Assembly (NCBI RefSeq): GCF_023094165.1
Contig: NZ_JALMDK010000001.1
Span: forward strand, 310,001 to 374,000
Source of the DNA: Crossiella sp. S99.2
GTDB lineage: Bacteria; Actinomycetota; Actinomycetes; Mycobacteriales; Pseudonocardiaceae
Length of the DNA: 64,000 nucleotides
Reading direction: 5' to 3'
Within the stretch, counting starts at the first letter, position 1; each line of letters starts with the position of its first letter. The position numbers were made by a program, and so were the translations under genes. The notes beneath the pieces are model-generated. The model was not told where the DNA came from. It saw only the letters and a program-made list of their open reading frames with translations, and did no database searches. Shown here one piece after another: positions 1 to 8,707 of this stretch.

Positions 1-2419
1 CAGTGGACTTCGCCGAGGACTGCACGCTGGCCGCGGCCAGGTTGTTCAGCCCCTTGAGATCGGCATAGCCGGACTGCGGCGTGTGGTACCAGGTGGAGGC
101 GCCGTAGTTGAGCGTGTCGGCCTTGGTGGAGAGCCAGTACACGTTGCGGTCCAGCACCTTTCCGCTGCCGTCCTTGAGCAGCAGCCGGGTGAAGTAGGTG
201 GTGGACAGCCCGCTCGGCTGCGGCAGGTTGCCCGCCCGCACCGAACCGTTGGCCTTGGCGCTGACCGGCCGGGTCTCATCGGCCTTCACCGTGCCGTCCA
301 GGTTGAACACCGTGGCCTGCACCGAAAGCCCCGGCACGTCGGCCAGTCCGGTGTTGACCACCGCGATCGACTTGTCGTCGTAGGAGTACTGCACGTGCAG
401 CGGCCGCAACGCGGTCTTGGCGCCGAAGTAGGAGCCGCCGGTGGCCAGGTAGTAGTCGTAGAGGTGCCAGTACATGGTCGGCCAGGCGTTGTTGAGCATC
501 CAGTAGATGACGCCGGTGGCCGGTTTGTTGGTGTCCGACCAGTCCCGGCCGAAGGCCTCGAACTGGGCCCGGTTGGTCTCGTAGTTGGCCAGCTGGGCCT
601 TCTTCACCACCTCGGCCGGGTTCGCCGGTTTGCCGTAGCGGCCGTCCAGCGCGGTGCCCCAGAAGGTCAGCTTGTTGAACGTGCTCGACCGGGACAGGTG
701 GTACTGGGTGGCGTTGTAGTCGGTGAGCTTGTTGATGTCGCCCTGCGGCAGGAACTTCTTCAGCTCGTCCATCTCCGGGATGGTCGGGCCGGGCCCGATC
801 TCGGAGGCGAACCCGGCCGCCCCGCCGAGCTGCTCGTTGTACCAGTAGTTCGGCGGCTCCCACCAGTACGGACCGTCCATCTTCATGCCGGGGCTGCCCA
901 GCTGCGGCGAGCTGAGCGCCTTGGCCGAGGAGATCACCGGCAGCTTCCACTCCGCCCGGCCCAGCGCGTCCAGGTAGATCTTCTCCAGCCCCGCGCCGGG
1001 CGCCGCGTCACTGCCGATCATGAACGCGAGCAGGCTCGGGTGGTTGCGGATGCGCTTGGCCTCGTCCTCGGCCGACTCACCGGCGACCCGGTTGTCCTCG
1101 GCGGTGAAGGAGCTGTACTTCTCCCACTTCGAGCAGCACTCCCAGCCGGTGATCAGCATGACCCCGGCCCGGTCGGCCATGTCATAGAACTCGTCGTTCT
1201 CCGGCTTGCCCTCCAGCCGGATGGTGTTCATGCCCATGCCGCGCACCAGGTTCATCTGGTCCTGCAGGTAGCGCAGGTCGGTGCGCAGGAACAGGTCCGA
1301 GGCCCAGCCGCCACCGCGGACCAGGAACGGCTTGCCGTTGACCGAGAACTCGCGGCCGCCCTTGTTCAGCCGGGAGCTGACCTCGCGCACGCCGAAGCTG
1401 GTCTTCGCGGTGTCGGTGACCGCGCCGTTCACCGATGCGGACAGCGCCGCGTCGTACATCGGCTGGCCGCCCATCTGGAACGGCCACCACACCTGCGGGT
1501 TCAGGAAGCGCAGGCCCACGGTGTTGCTCGGGGTGAAGCTGACCGTCTTGGTCTCCTTGGCCGCCAGCGAGACCGTCTGCCGGAAGCCCACGTTGCCCGC
1601 GGTGCCGCTGATCTCGGCGGTGACCGGCGCGTTGGTGTTGTTGCGCGCGTTGACCTTCACCGTGACGTCGGCGTGGTTCAGGCTGGGCAGCGGCAGGTCG
1701 GTGTCCACCCGCGGCTCGCGCAGGGACACCGCACCGCTGGCCGCCAGCTGGACGTCGCGGAAGATGCCCTGGTTGCGGTCGGCCGGCAGCTGCGCCCAGT
1801 CGATGAAGTGGATGATCAGGTCGCGGTCCTGGTCGGCCGAGTTCGCCCGGATGGCCAGCGCGTTGTCCCCCTTGCGCAGCAACGAGGTCACGTCGAACTC
1901 GAACGTCGGGTAGGCGCCGATCACGGTGTCCGTGCCGGCGATCTTGGTGCCGTTGAGCCACACCTCGCCGCGGGAGATCACCCCGCCGTTGAGCTTGAGG
2001 AAGGTGTGCGTGCCCGGCGCCGGGTCCGCGGTGAAGGACCGCCGGTACCACCAGGGCACCAGGAAGTCGTTGCGGTTGGCCTTCTGCAGGTTGTTGCCGT
2101 AGTTGACGTCGCCGTACTTGTTGTTGGCGATCAGACCGGCCAGCACGGTGGACCGCTTGGGCACCGCGTACCAGGAGCTGTCGTTGAAGCCCGGCGCGGA
2201 GATCGCCGCCCCGGTGCCGGTGGCCACCGCCGAGGACTGCAACCGCCAGTCCGGGATGGTGGTGATCTGCGCGGCGCGGGCGGGGGCCGCCGGGGTCGCG
2301 CCGAGCTGGTAGGCCGGTCCGGCGGCAGCGGGTTCTGGGGCGGCCATGCCTGGTAGGGCGGGCAGGAGGAGGGCAAGGCTGACGGCTGCCGCCAGCCACG
2401 GGGCACGACGTCTGGTCAT
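1..2419 (-). CDS. csxA: Exo-beta-D-glucosaminidase, glycoside hydrolase family 2 (3' end outside window)
   Basis: Secreted enzyme that removes glucosamine from the non-reducing end of chitosan. The minus frame is open from ATG 2419 to the left edge (806 codons visible; relatives have about 900-1030). Translation starts MTRRRAPWLAAAVSLALLLP, a Sec signal peptide. A jelly-roll sugar-binding domain, an immunoglobulin-like domain and the TIM barrel follow. The motif GSDAAP puts Ser-Asp at residues 470-471 and ASEIGPGP puts Glu at 540; a Ser-Asp acid/base and a Glu nucleophile define the CsxA subfamily (D469/E541 in Amycolatopsis CsxA, from memory), whereas beta-galactosidases have Asn-Glu. GGGAG (minus strand, about 2426-2430) lies 6 nt before the ATG. 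Divergent from the pectate-lyase-like gene. The plus strand also carries a long open frame here, but only the minus frame has family motifs. Confidence 0.9.
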   Translation of the reverse strand, partial: MTRRRAPWLAAAVSLALLLPALPGMAAPEPAAAGPAYQLGATPAAPARAAQITTIPDWRLQSSAVATGTGAAISAPGFNDSSWYAVPKRSTVLAGLIANNKYGDVNYGNNLQKANRNDFLVPWWYRRSFTADPAPGTHTFLKLNGGVISRGEVWLNGTKIAGTDTVIGAYPTFEFDVTSLLRKGDNALAIRANSADQDRDLIIHFIDWAQLPADRNQGIFRDVQLAASGAVSLREPRVDTDLPLPSLNHADVTVKVNARNNTNAPVTAEISGTAGNVGFRQTVSLAAKETKTVSFTPSNTVGLRFLNPQVWWPFQMGGQPMYDAALSASVNGAVTDTAKTSFGVREVSSRLNKGGREFSVNGKPFLVRGGGWASDLFLRTDLRYLQDQMNLVRGMGMNTIRLEGKPENDEFYDMADRAGVMLITGWECCSKWEKYSSFTAEDNRVAGESAEDEAKRIRNHPSLLAFMIGSDAAPGAGLEKIYLDALGRAEWKLPVISSAKALSSPQLGSPGMKMDGPYWWEPPNYWYNEQLGGAAGFASEIGPGPTIPEMDELKKFLPQGDINKLTDYNATQYHLSRSSTFNKLTFWGTALDGRYGKPANPAEVVKKAQLANYETNRAQFEAFGRDWSDTNKPATGVIYWMLNNAWPTMYWHLYDYYLATGGSYFGAKTALRPLHVQYSYDDKSIAVVNTGLADVPGLSVQATVFNLDGTVKADETRPVSAKANGSVRAGNLPQPSGLSTTYFTRLLLKDGSGKVLDRNVYWLSTKADTLNYGASTWYHTPQSGYADLKGLNNLAAASVQSSAKST

Positions 2420-2606
2420 TGAACGCTCCCGGCAACCACATGGCGGCGGCTGGATGGGGCTTTCCCAGGCAACTCTCGCTGGTCACCGCCTGCTTTGGCA
2501 AGGGTCCTTACGAACGAAATTCCCCTCTTGCCGTGCCGCCCTCCGGCGGGTGAAGCTGCCCGCGTCAACCAAACCGCCGCCCGCGTTTGGGAGATGGAGA
2601 CGATCG
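2420..2606. promoter_or_regulatory. Divergent promoter region between two secreted polysaccharide-related genes
   Basis: A 187-bp gap between the GH2 start (minus) and the Tat-substrate start (plus), so it must hold both promoters. It is less GC-rich than its surroundings around 2505-2530. I could not identify a clear operator or assign -35/-10 boxes. Confidence 0.45.
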
Positions 2607-4301
2607 ATGACGATCGAACGCAGAACATTCCTCGCCGGTGGGGTCGCGGCCGCGGCCTACACCCTGACCAGCGGGGCAGGTTCGGCGCAGGCCGCGACCG
2701 AGGTCGCAGCGGAGACCGGCGAAGCGAAGGCGCCGACAGCCGCGCTGTGGCAGGAGTACGTCCGCAACCCGCACAACCACCCGCAGATCCCGGACATCTC
2801 CTTCGCCGGGTATCGCACCGGTGAACGCTGGCCGCACCCGCCGGTGCGGGCCAACGTGCTGCGCTACGGCGCGGTCAAGGACGGTTCGGCCGACGCCAGC
2901 GCGGCCATCAACGCCGCCATCGTTGACGTAGGCAGGCGCGGCGGCGGCACCGTGCTGCTGCCGGCGGGCACCTACCGGATCGACAACATCATCCAGCTCG
3001 GGTACGACAACGTGGTGCTGCGCGGCGAGGGCAGCGGGCGGACCACGCTGTACGCCACCCGGTCCCTGGAGGAGATCGTCGGCATCAACCGCAGCCGCTA
3101 CGGCAGCGAGAACTCGGCCTGGAGCTGGGCGGGCGGCCTGGTCTGGGTCAGTCACCGGGACCGGCATCAGCCGCTGGTGGCGGCCATCAAGGCGAAGAAG
3201 TGGCCCCTGGAGGGCTGGCTGGGCAACGAGGGCGAGGGCATCCGCACCCTGACCACCGTCACCGCGCCCGCCGCCCGTGGCGGATTCACCCTCACCGTGG
3301 CCGACGGGCGGGCTCTGCACCCTGGCCAGCGGGTGCTGGTGCAGATTGACGACGACGCCGAGTACGGGCTGCTCCGGCACATGTGCGGGGACGGCCCCGG
3401 CACCGCCGAGTACGTGTGGTCGAACAAGGACAAGCTGCTCTCCTACCGCCCGTTCCAGTGGCCGGTGCGGATCACCAGGGTCCGCGGCAACCAGGTGACC
3501 CTGGAACAGCCGTTGCCGGTGGACGCCCGGCTGGCCTGGAAGCCACGGCTGACCACTTTCGCGCCGCCGATCAGCGGCGCGGGCGTGGAGGGCCTGACCA
3601 TCCGCATGGTCAAAACCGTCCGGCCCAAGCACCTGCAGGACAAGGGCTACAACGGCCTGGCCTTCCAGTGCGCCTGGGACTGCTGGGCCGACGACGTCGC
3701 CGTGGTGGACAGCGACAACGGCTTCCTGCTGGTCGCAGCCAAGGGCGTCACCCTGTCCCGGACCAGCGTGGACGGCCGCGGCCAGCACCACTCCTACGCC
3801 TGCCGGGAACAGGCGCACGACAACCTGGTGGAGAACTTCCGGATCGGCAAGTTCACCGAGCCGCCCACCTCAGGCTCCGGCCACCACGGCATCAACGTGG
3901 AGGGCCTGTCCTGCGGCAACGTCTGGTCCAAGGGCGAGATGCAGGCAGGCACCTTCGACACCCACCGCGGACTGCCCTTCGCCAACGTGCGCACCGAGGT
4001 CAGCATCCTCAACGACGGCGCGCACGGCGGCAGCGCCAACGCCGGACCGCTCTACGGCGCCCGGTTCACCCACTGGAACGTCACCGTCACCAACGGCAGG
4101 GCGGGCTGCGTGAAGATCGACCACGTGGCCCCGTTCAGCGCCACGGTCGGCATCTCCGAGGTCACCGAGTTCGGCCAGATCGACAAACCGGACTTCTCCG
4201 GCGCGCTGAATTCCAAGCTCGAGTCCTACGGGACGCCGAAGGTGAACCCGCCCAACCTGCACCGGGCCCAGCGCGACCTGCGGAAACGGCACCGCCGGTG
4301 A
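2607..4301 (+). CDS. Tat-exported pectate-lyase-fold (right-handed beta-helix) protein
   Basis: 564-residue secreted protein. It begins MTIERRTFLAGG, a twin-arginine signal (RRTFLAG), followed by an Ala-rich hydrophobic core and cleavage near AQA. Residues about 85-140 hold the pectate_lyase_3 signature region (RYGAVKDGSADASAAINAAI, then GGGTVLLPAGTYRI), where the beta-helix starts in phage tailspike, pectate-lyase and epimerase families. The substrate cannot be read from sequence; a polysaccharide lyase or hydrolase role is an inference supported by the divergent chitosan-degrading enzyme. ATG 2607 was chosen because GGAGA lies 6 nt upstream and the twin-arginine motif follows at once; the frame is open further upstream but without family sequence. 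Confidence 0.8.
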   Translation: MTIERRTFLAGGVAAAAYTLTSGAGSAQAATEVAAETGEAKAPTAALWQEYVRNPHNHPQIPDISFAGYRTGERWPHPPVRANVLRYGAVKDGSADASAAINAAIVDVGRRGGGTVLLPAGTYRIDNIIQLGYDNVVLRGEGSGRTTLYATRSLEEIVGINRSRYGSENSAWSWAGGLVWVSHRDRHQPLVAAIKAKKWPLEGWLGNEGEGIRTLTTVTAPAARGGFTLTVADGRALHPGQRVLVQIDDDAEYGLLRHMCGDGPGTAEYVWSNKDKLLSYRPFQWPVRITRVRGNQVTLEQPLPVDARLAWKPRLTTFAPPISGAGVEGLTIRMVKTVRPKHLQDKGYNGLAFQCAWDCWADDVAVVDSDNGFLLVAAKGVTLSRTSVDGRGQHHSYACREQAHDNLVENFRIGKFTEPPTSGSGHHGINVEGLSCGNVWSKGEMQAGTFDTHRGLPFANVRTEVSILNDGAHGGSANAGPLYGARFTHWNVTVTNGRAGCVKIDHVAPFSATVGISEVTEFGQIDKPDFSGALNSKLESYGTPKVNPPNLHRAQRDLRKRHRR

Positions 4302-4355
4302 CCGATTGGTTTTCGACAGGTTTCTCACAGCCAGGACACAGCTAGCGCGCGCATC

Positions 4356-4395
4356 CTCGGTGTCAGCCACCCAGAGCCGGGTGGCTGACACCGAG
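4356..4395 (+). terminator. Perfect 17-bp stem with 6-nt loop between genes
   Basis: CTCGGTGTCAGCCACCC (4356-4372) is exactly complementary to 4379-4395, with loop AGAGCC. It lies 55 nt after the pectate-lyase-like stop and ends 4 nt before the GGAG of the next gene. No T-run follows. Most likely a terminator for the upstream gene; its closeness to the ribosome-binding site also allows translational control of the downstream gene. Confidence 0.65.
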
Positions 4396-4409
4396 ATTTG
4401 GAGCGGCAC

Positions 4410-4901
4410 ATGTCCGAGGAGAACGAGAAGAGGGCGGCCGGTTCTCCCGAGGAACCCGGCGCCCAGCAGCCTGCCCCCGACGCCCCCACCCAGCCCGTCG
4501 CGGCCACGCCCGCGCAACCGGAACAGCCCGCACCCGCCGCGGCAGCGCCCGAGGCCCAGCAGGCCGCGGAAGCCCCAGCTCAGCCCGCTGAACAGCCCGC
4601 GGCGGCCCAGGCGGCGGAAGCCCCCGCTCCGCCCGTGCCGCCCCGTCCCAGCCGCTTCAAAGGCTTCGCCAAGCGCAAGGCCGTGCAACTGGTGGCGGTC
4701 GGCGTGCTCGGCGCGGTGGTCGGCGCCGGGGTGGTCGGCCTCACCGTCGGCGGCCACGGTGGTGGGCACAACCGCCACGACCGGGAGTACGTCGGCAAGG
4801 GCCCCAACCGGGATGACGGCCGCTTCGGCGACCGCTTCGACCAGCGTGGACCGGGCCGGATGGTCCCGCCGTTCCAGGACTACGAGCGCCCCAACCGTTG
4901 A
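4410..4901 (+). CDS. Small membrane protein with Ala/Pro/Gln-rich cytoplasmic region
   Basis: 163 residues, family not recognised. Residues 1-75 are low-complexity Ala/Pro/Gln/Glu (repeated AQPAE-like units) and probably disordered. A basic stretch (RFKGFAKRK) and one transmembrane helix follow at about 90-112 (VQLVAVGVLGAVVGAGVVGL). The 50-residue outer tail is rich in Gly, His, Asp and Arg and has no cysteine. Start ATG 4410 has GGAG at 4400-4403; the in-frame TTG at 4398 lies on that Shine-Dalgarno site and is not used. A perfect hairpin lies just upstream. The topology is predicted; no function can be assigned. Confidence 0.7.
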   Translation: MSEENEKRAAGSPEEPGAQQPAPDAPTQPVAATPAQPEQPAPAAAAPEAQQAAEAPAQPAEQPAAAQAAEAPAPPVPPRPSRFKGFAKRKAVQLVAVGVLGAVVGAGVVGLTVGGHGGGHNRHDREYVGKGPNRDDGRFGDRFDQRGPGRMVPPFQDYERPNR

Positions 4902-5090
4902 TCACTCTAGAGAACCAGTCAGCAAATTTGTGACGGCAACTGGCACGACTGAGTGATCACCTTCCCCAATGGAGTGCAGTCGGCGTGCCATCCGTGCACG
5001 GAGTGTGCGTGCGCGCTAGGTTTGACTCGTCGGTGGGTGGTTTGCGGATCTCCTTCCAGCCCACCATCGGCGGTGTTTGTGGATCACATG

Positions 5091-5135
5091 GCTTCGTGGC
5101 CTTGGGGTACGGGGAAGATCGCAAGGCCACGAAGC
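5091..5135 (-). terminator. Hairpin after the gntR stop
   Basis: GCTTCGTGGCCTT (5091-5103) pairs perfectly with 5123-5135 around a 19-nt loop, touching the stop codon of the minus-strand gntR gene. It is a likely terminator of the sugar-acid operon. The rest of the gap, 4902-5090, holds only an 8-bp inverted repeat (TGATCACT at 4899-4906 against 4952-4959) and no gene I can support. Confidence 0.6.
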
Positions 5136-5836
5136 TACTTCCGCGTCAGCAGTGCCGCCACCTCGGCCGCGGCGCCCGCCACGATCTGGCGCAACAACTC
5201 CTCGGCCCGGTCCGGCTGCCCCTGCGCGATCGCCCGTGCCACCTCGACGTGCCGCTGGGTGGCCACCGCGTCCGGCACCGCGGGCATCAGGTGCAGCCGG
5301 TTGCGCCCGCGCAGCAGCTCGGCGGTGAAGTCACCGAGATGGGCGAACATCTCGTTCCCGGAGGCGGTCAGCACCAGCCGGTGGAAGCGCACATCCACCT
5401 CCACGAACTGATCCACCTCGCCGCGTTCGGCCAGCCTGCCCAGTTCCGCGGCCAGCGCCAGCAACTCCGCCCGCTGCTCCGGACTGGCCGCCACGGCGGC
5501 CAGCGAGCCCGCCGCGGGCTCCACCGCCGCGCGCACGTGGCTGAGCTGGCGCAGTTGCTCGCCGCGCTGCGTGCTGCCCAGCCGCCAGCGCACCACCTGC
5601 GGGTCGAACAGGTTCCACTCGGTCCTCGGCCGCACCGTGGTGCCCACCTTGGGCCTGCTGTGCACCAGCCGCATGGCCTCCAGCACCCGCACCGCCTCGC
5701 GCGCCACCGTGCGGGAGACCCCGTGCTGGGTGGCGAGTTCCTCGATCCGCAGCACCCGGCCGCCGGGGATGGCGCCGGAGGTGATGGCCTGGCCCAGCTG
5801 GTCCAGCAGCTGACCGTGCAGACCGCGCTGGGTCAT
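5135..5836 (-). CDS. GntR/FadR-family regulator of the sugar-acid operon
   Basis: 233 residues. An N-terminal winged helix (about 8-75, with GVSRTVAREAVRVLEAMRLV as the recognition region) is followed by an all-helical FCD effector domain whose His/Asp residues usually bind a metal (for example DVRFHRLV near 145 and the NRLHLMPAV segment). FadR-type proteins normally sense an acid, here presumably the sugar acid or its keto derivative. It is the last gene of the ilvD-like, aldolase, gntR unit (27 nt after the aldolase). GGAG precedes the ATG by 5 nt. The palindrome at 8236-8250 is the probable operator. Confidence 0.88.
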   Translation of the reverse strand: MTQRGLHGQLLDQLGQAITSGAIPGGRVLRIEELATQHGVSRTVAREAVRVLEAMRLVHSRPKVGTTVRPRTEWNLFDPQVVRWRLGSTQRGEQLRQLSHVRAAVEPAAGSLAAVAASPEQRAELLALAAELGRLAERGEVDQFVEVDVRFHRLVLTASGNEMFAHLGDFTAELLRGRNRLHLMPAVPDAVATQRHVEVARAIAQGQPDRAEELLRQIVAGAAAEVAALLTRK

Positions 5837-5863
5837 GATCGCTCCAGAGGGCTGATGAGCAGA

Positions 5864-6505
5864 TCAACTCACGGTAGCCGGGCCGGCGAGTGATTCGACC
5901 AGACTTCGCACGCGTCGCGCCGCCGCCTCCGGGCCGCCCTCGGTCAGCGCCGCGCCGACCCCGCAGGCCACCGCGCCCGCGGCCACCCACTCCGGCACCT
6001 CGTCCAGGGCCACCCCGCCGGTGGGCATGATCGGCGCCTGCGGCAGCGCGGCCCGCACATCGGCCAGCCAGCGCGGGCCAAAACCCCTGGCGGGGAACAA
6101 CTTCACCGCGTCGGCCCCGTGTTCCAGGGCGGTCACGATCTCGGTCGGGCTGGCCACGCCGGGCAGCGCGGCCGCGCCGTAGCGGTGCGCGGTGCGGATC
6201 ACCTCGGGGTGCAGGCTGGGCGAGACCAGGAAACTGGCCCCGGCCAGGATGGCCAGCCGGGCGGTGGCCTCGTCCAGCACGGTGCCCGCGCCCAGGGTGA
6301 TCCCGGGCCGGCCGGCCAGTTCCTCGATCACCGACAGCCCGCCGGGGGTGGTCAGCGCGATCTCCAGGGTGCGCAGACCGGCGTCGATCATCGCCTCGGC
6401 GGTGGCCAGCGCGATCTTGGCGTCCCCGGCCCGCACGATGCCGAACACCCGCTGTCCGGCCAGTGCGGCCAGTGTTTCCCATCGGTACAACGACAAACTC
6501 CTCAT
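5864..6505 (-). CDS. 2-keto-3-deoxy-6-phosphogluconate (KDPG/KDPGal-type) aldolase
   Basis: 213-residue class I aldolase of the Eda/DgoA family that splits a 2-keto-3-deoxy sugar acid, or its phosphate, into pyruvate and an aldehyde. Seen: TLEIALTTP with the catalytic Glu, the Schiff-base lysine in VKLFPA, and the phosphate-binding MPTGGV. Start ATG 6505 overlaps the stop of the dehydratase gene (TGATG), which indicates translational coupling; the frame extends 46 codons upstream but inside the dehydratase gene. The upstream dehydratase provides the keto-deoxy substrate. The exact sugar (gluconate, galactonate, arabinonate) cannot be told. I see no kinase in the operon. Confidence 0.88.
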   Translation of the reverse strand: MRSLSLYRWETLAALAGQRVFGIVRAGDAKIALATAEAMIDAGLRTLEIALTTPGGLSVIEELAGRPGITLGAGTVLDEATARLAILAGASFLVSPSLHPEVIRTAHRYGAAALPGVASPTEIVTALEHGADAVKLFPARGFGPRWLADVRAALPQAPIMPTGGVALDEVPEWVAAGAVACGVGAALTEGGPEAAARRVRSLVESLAGPATVS

Positions 6506-8217
6506 CAGAAGGCCGCGCGCGGCGGGGCCGAATCGGTCGAGCCGACCAGGAAGTCCAGGTCCACCCCGCGATCGGCCTGCTGCACGTGTTCCCGGTACAG
6601 CCGCACCCAGCCGCGGTCCGGTCCGTTCGCCGGTGGCCGCCACTCGGCCCGGCGGGCCGCCAGCTCCGCATCCGGCACGTGCAGGTGCAGCCGTCGGCCG
6701 GGCGCGTCCACGGTGATCAGGTCCCCGTTCCGCACCAGGGCCAATGGCCCGCCGACGGCGGCTTCCGGCGCGACGTGCAGCACGCAGGCGCCAAACGCGG
6801 TGCCGCTCATCCGGGCGTCGGAAATCCGCACCAGGTCCCGGATTCCGGCGTCCAGGAGCTTCTGCGGCAGCGGCAGGTTGCCGACCTCGGGCATGCCCGG
6901 GTAGCCGACCGGGCCGGTATTGCGCACCACCAGCACGGTGTCCGCGGTGACTGGCAACTCCGGGTCGGCGATCACCGCGTGGTAGTCCTCGACCGAGTCA
7001 AAGACCAGTGCGGGACCGGTGTGCCGCAACAACCTCGGCTCGGCCGCGGACTGTTTGACCACCGCGCCGCCGGGCGCCAGGTTGCCGCGCAGCACCGCGG
7101 TGCCGCTGTCGGCGGGCTGCACCGGGTTGGTCAGCGGCCGGATCACCTCGTCGTCGTGCACCACCGACCCGGCGCAGTTGGCGACCAGGCCCTGCCCGGT
7201 CACCGTGAGCACGTCCTCGTGCAGCTGGTCCTTGATCCGCTCGATCAGCGCGGGCAGCCCGCCGGCGTAGGCGAACTGCTCCATCAGGAACCGGCCCGAG
7301 GGCATCAGGTCGACCAGCAGCGGCAGCCGGGCGCCGAGCCGGTCGAAGTCCTCCAGGTCCAGTGGCACGCCGAGGCGTCCGGCGATGGCCAGCAGGTGCA
7401 GCACCGCGTTGGTGGAGCCGCCGATGGCCGCGTTGACCAGGATCGCGTTCTCGAAGGCCTTCCTGGTCATCACCTCGGCCGGGTGCGGGCCGTCGGTGGC
7501 CAGCGCGACCGCCCTGATCCCGGTCTGTTCGGCCAGGGTGCCGCGCCGGGCGTCCACCGCGGGCAGGCCGGAGGCGCCGGGCAGTTGCATGCCCAGGGCC
7601 TCGGTCACACAGGCCATGGTGGAGGCGGTGCCCATGGTCATGCAGTGCCCGGCCGAGCGGTTCAGGCAGGTCTCGAACTCGGTGAACTCGGCCTCGGTGA
7701 TCGTCCCGGCGCGCAGTTCCTCGGTCATCCGCCAGATGTCGGTGCCGGAGCCGACCTCGCGGCCGCGGTAGTTGCCGTTGAGCATCGGGCCGCCGGTGAG
7801 CAGGATCGCGGGCACCCCGGCGCTGGCCGCGCCCATCAGCGCGGCGGGGGTGGTCTTGTCGCAGCCGGTGAGCAGCACCACCGAGTCCACCGGGTTGGCC
7901 CGGATCAGCTCCTCGATCTCCATCGCGGCCAGGTTGCGGTAGAGCATGGTGCTGGGCCGCATCAGCGGTTCGCCCAGGCTCATCGCCGGGAATTCCAGGG
8001 GGAAGCCACCGGCCTGGTACACGCCGCGTTTGACCGCCTCGGCGAGCAGTCGCAGGTGCGCGTTGCACGGGGTCAGTTCGGAGAAGGTGTTGCCGATGCC
8101 GATGACCGGGCGGCCGTCGAAGTGCTGCCCGCCGTAACCGAGTCCGCGCAGGCTGTGCCGCGCGATGAACCCGTTCTTGCCGGTGCCGCCGAACCAGGCC
8201 TGACTGCGGAGTGCCAT
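6505..8217 (-). CDS. IlvD/EDD-family sugar-acid dehydratase
   Basis: 570-residue Fe-S dehydratase converting an aldonate to a 2-keto-3-deoxy acid. The three cluster cysteines are visible: C51 in NTFSELTPC, C119 in LLTGCDKTTP and C192 in SAGHCMTMGTAS. Length and the paired aldolase favour the pentonate/hexonate group (L-arabinonate or D-xylonate dehydratase-like) over dihydroxy-acid dehydratase of branched-chain synthesis. First gene of a three-gene operon with aldolase and gntR. GGGAGG lies 3 nt before ATG 8217, and a perfect 15-bp palindrome lies 19 bp further upstream. Confidence 0.88.
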   Translation of the reverse strand: MALRSQAWFGGTGKNGFIARHSLRGLGYGGQHFDGRPVIGIGNTFSELTPCNAHLRLLAEAVKRGVYQAGGFPLEFPAMSLGEPLMRPSTMLYRNLAAMEIEELIRANPVDSVVLLTGCDKTTPAALMGAASAGVPAILLTGGPMLNGNYRGREVGSGTDIWRMTEELRAGTITEAEFTEFETCLNRSAGHCMTMGTASTMACVTEALGMQLPGASGLPAVDARRGTLAEQTGIRAVALATDGPHPAEVMTRKAFENAILVNAAIGGSTNAVLHLLAIAGRLGVPLDLEDFDRLGARLPLLVDLMPSGRFLMEQFAYAGGLPALIERIKDQLHEDVLTVTGQGLVANCAGSVVHDDEVIRPLTNPVQPADSGTAVLRGNLAPGGAVVKQSAAEPRLLRHTGPALVFDSVEDYHAVIADPELPVTADTVLVVRNTGPVGYPGMPEVGNLPLPQKLLDAGIRDLVRISDARMSGTAFGACVLHVAPEAAVGGPLALVRNGDLITVDAPGRRLHLHVPDAELAARRAEWRPPANGPDRGWVRLYREHVQQADRGVDLDFLVGSTDSAPPRAAF

Positions 8218-8235
8218 GAGCCTCCCATCGGCAAA

Positions 8236-8250
8236 AGTATTACTAATACT
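8236..8250. promoter_or_regulatory. 15-bp perfect palindromic operator upstream of the dehydratase operon
   Basis: AGTATTACTAATACT: two 7-bp arms around one central C. It is AT-rich in a GC-rich background and lies in the 109-bp divergent gap, 19 bp from the dehydratase start. FadR/GntR proteins bind short palindromes of this size, and a GntR gene ends this operon, so autoregulated repression is the simplest reading. Confidence 0.7.
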
Positions 8251-8326
8251 CCTTCACTCTGCGACAGCGAGCGCGCCGTGTCCAGGAGAACAGTCCGATC
8301 GTCGGAGGTCCGGGTTAGCCTTCGGC

Positions 8327-8707
8327 GTGCCTCTACGCAGAGCGGTGGATCCGCATGAGCTGCGCGCCGCGGTGACCGAGGTCCTGCCCTGGCTGGACGG
8401 CGGTGATCAGCCCGACCGCGCCGCCCTGGCCGCCGCGGTCCGGCTGAGCCTGCGCACGCTGGAGGGCCTGGCCCCTGGCCGCAGCGTGGAGCTGCGGGTG
8501 CCGCCGTTCGCCGCGGTCCAATGCGTGGCCGGTCCCCGGCACACCAGGGGCACCCCGCCGAACGTGGTGGAGACCGACCCGCGCACCTGGCTGGAACTCG
8601 CGCTGGGCCGCCGCGACTGGGCCACCGCCCTGGACACCGGCGCCCTCACCGCCTCCGGCAACCGAGCCGAGGAAATCGCGGCCTGGCTGCCCCTGCTCCA
8701 GGTCTGA
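8327..8707 (+). CDS. Sterol-carrier-like (SCP_3) protein
   Basis: 126-residue soluble protein resembling the bacterial SCP-orthologue family next to purF in actinobacteria (the Rv0807 position in M. tuberculosis). Recognisable elements are VDPHELRAAV at the start, LRTLEGLAPGRSVELRVPPF and the end ALTASGNRAEEIAAWLPL. The family is thought to bind a hydrophobic ligand; no activity is established. GTG 8327 has no close Shine-Dalgarno, but TAGCCT at 8316-8321 is 5 nt away, consistent with a leaderless transcript. Six genes now separate it from purF. Confidence 0.65.
   Translation: MPLRRAVDPHELRAAVTEVLPWLDGGDQPDRAALAAAVRLSLRTLEGLAPGRSVELRVPPFAAVQCVAGPRHTRGTPPNVVETDPRTWLELALGRRDWATALDTGALTASGNRAEEIAAWLPLLQV

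Noticed and set aside
83..2356. 757-codon open frame on the plus strand
   Set aside because: It is antisense to the GH2 gene, whose minus frame carries signal peptide, catalytic Ser-Asp and Glu; the plus frame has no family motif and an odd Val/Arg/Gly composition.
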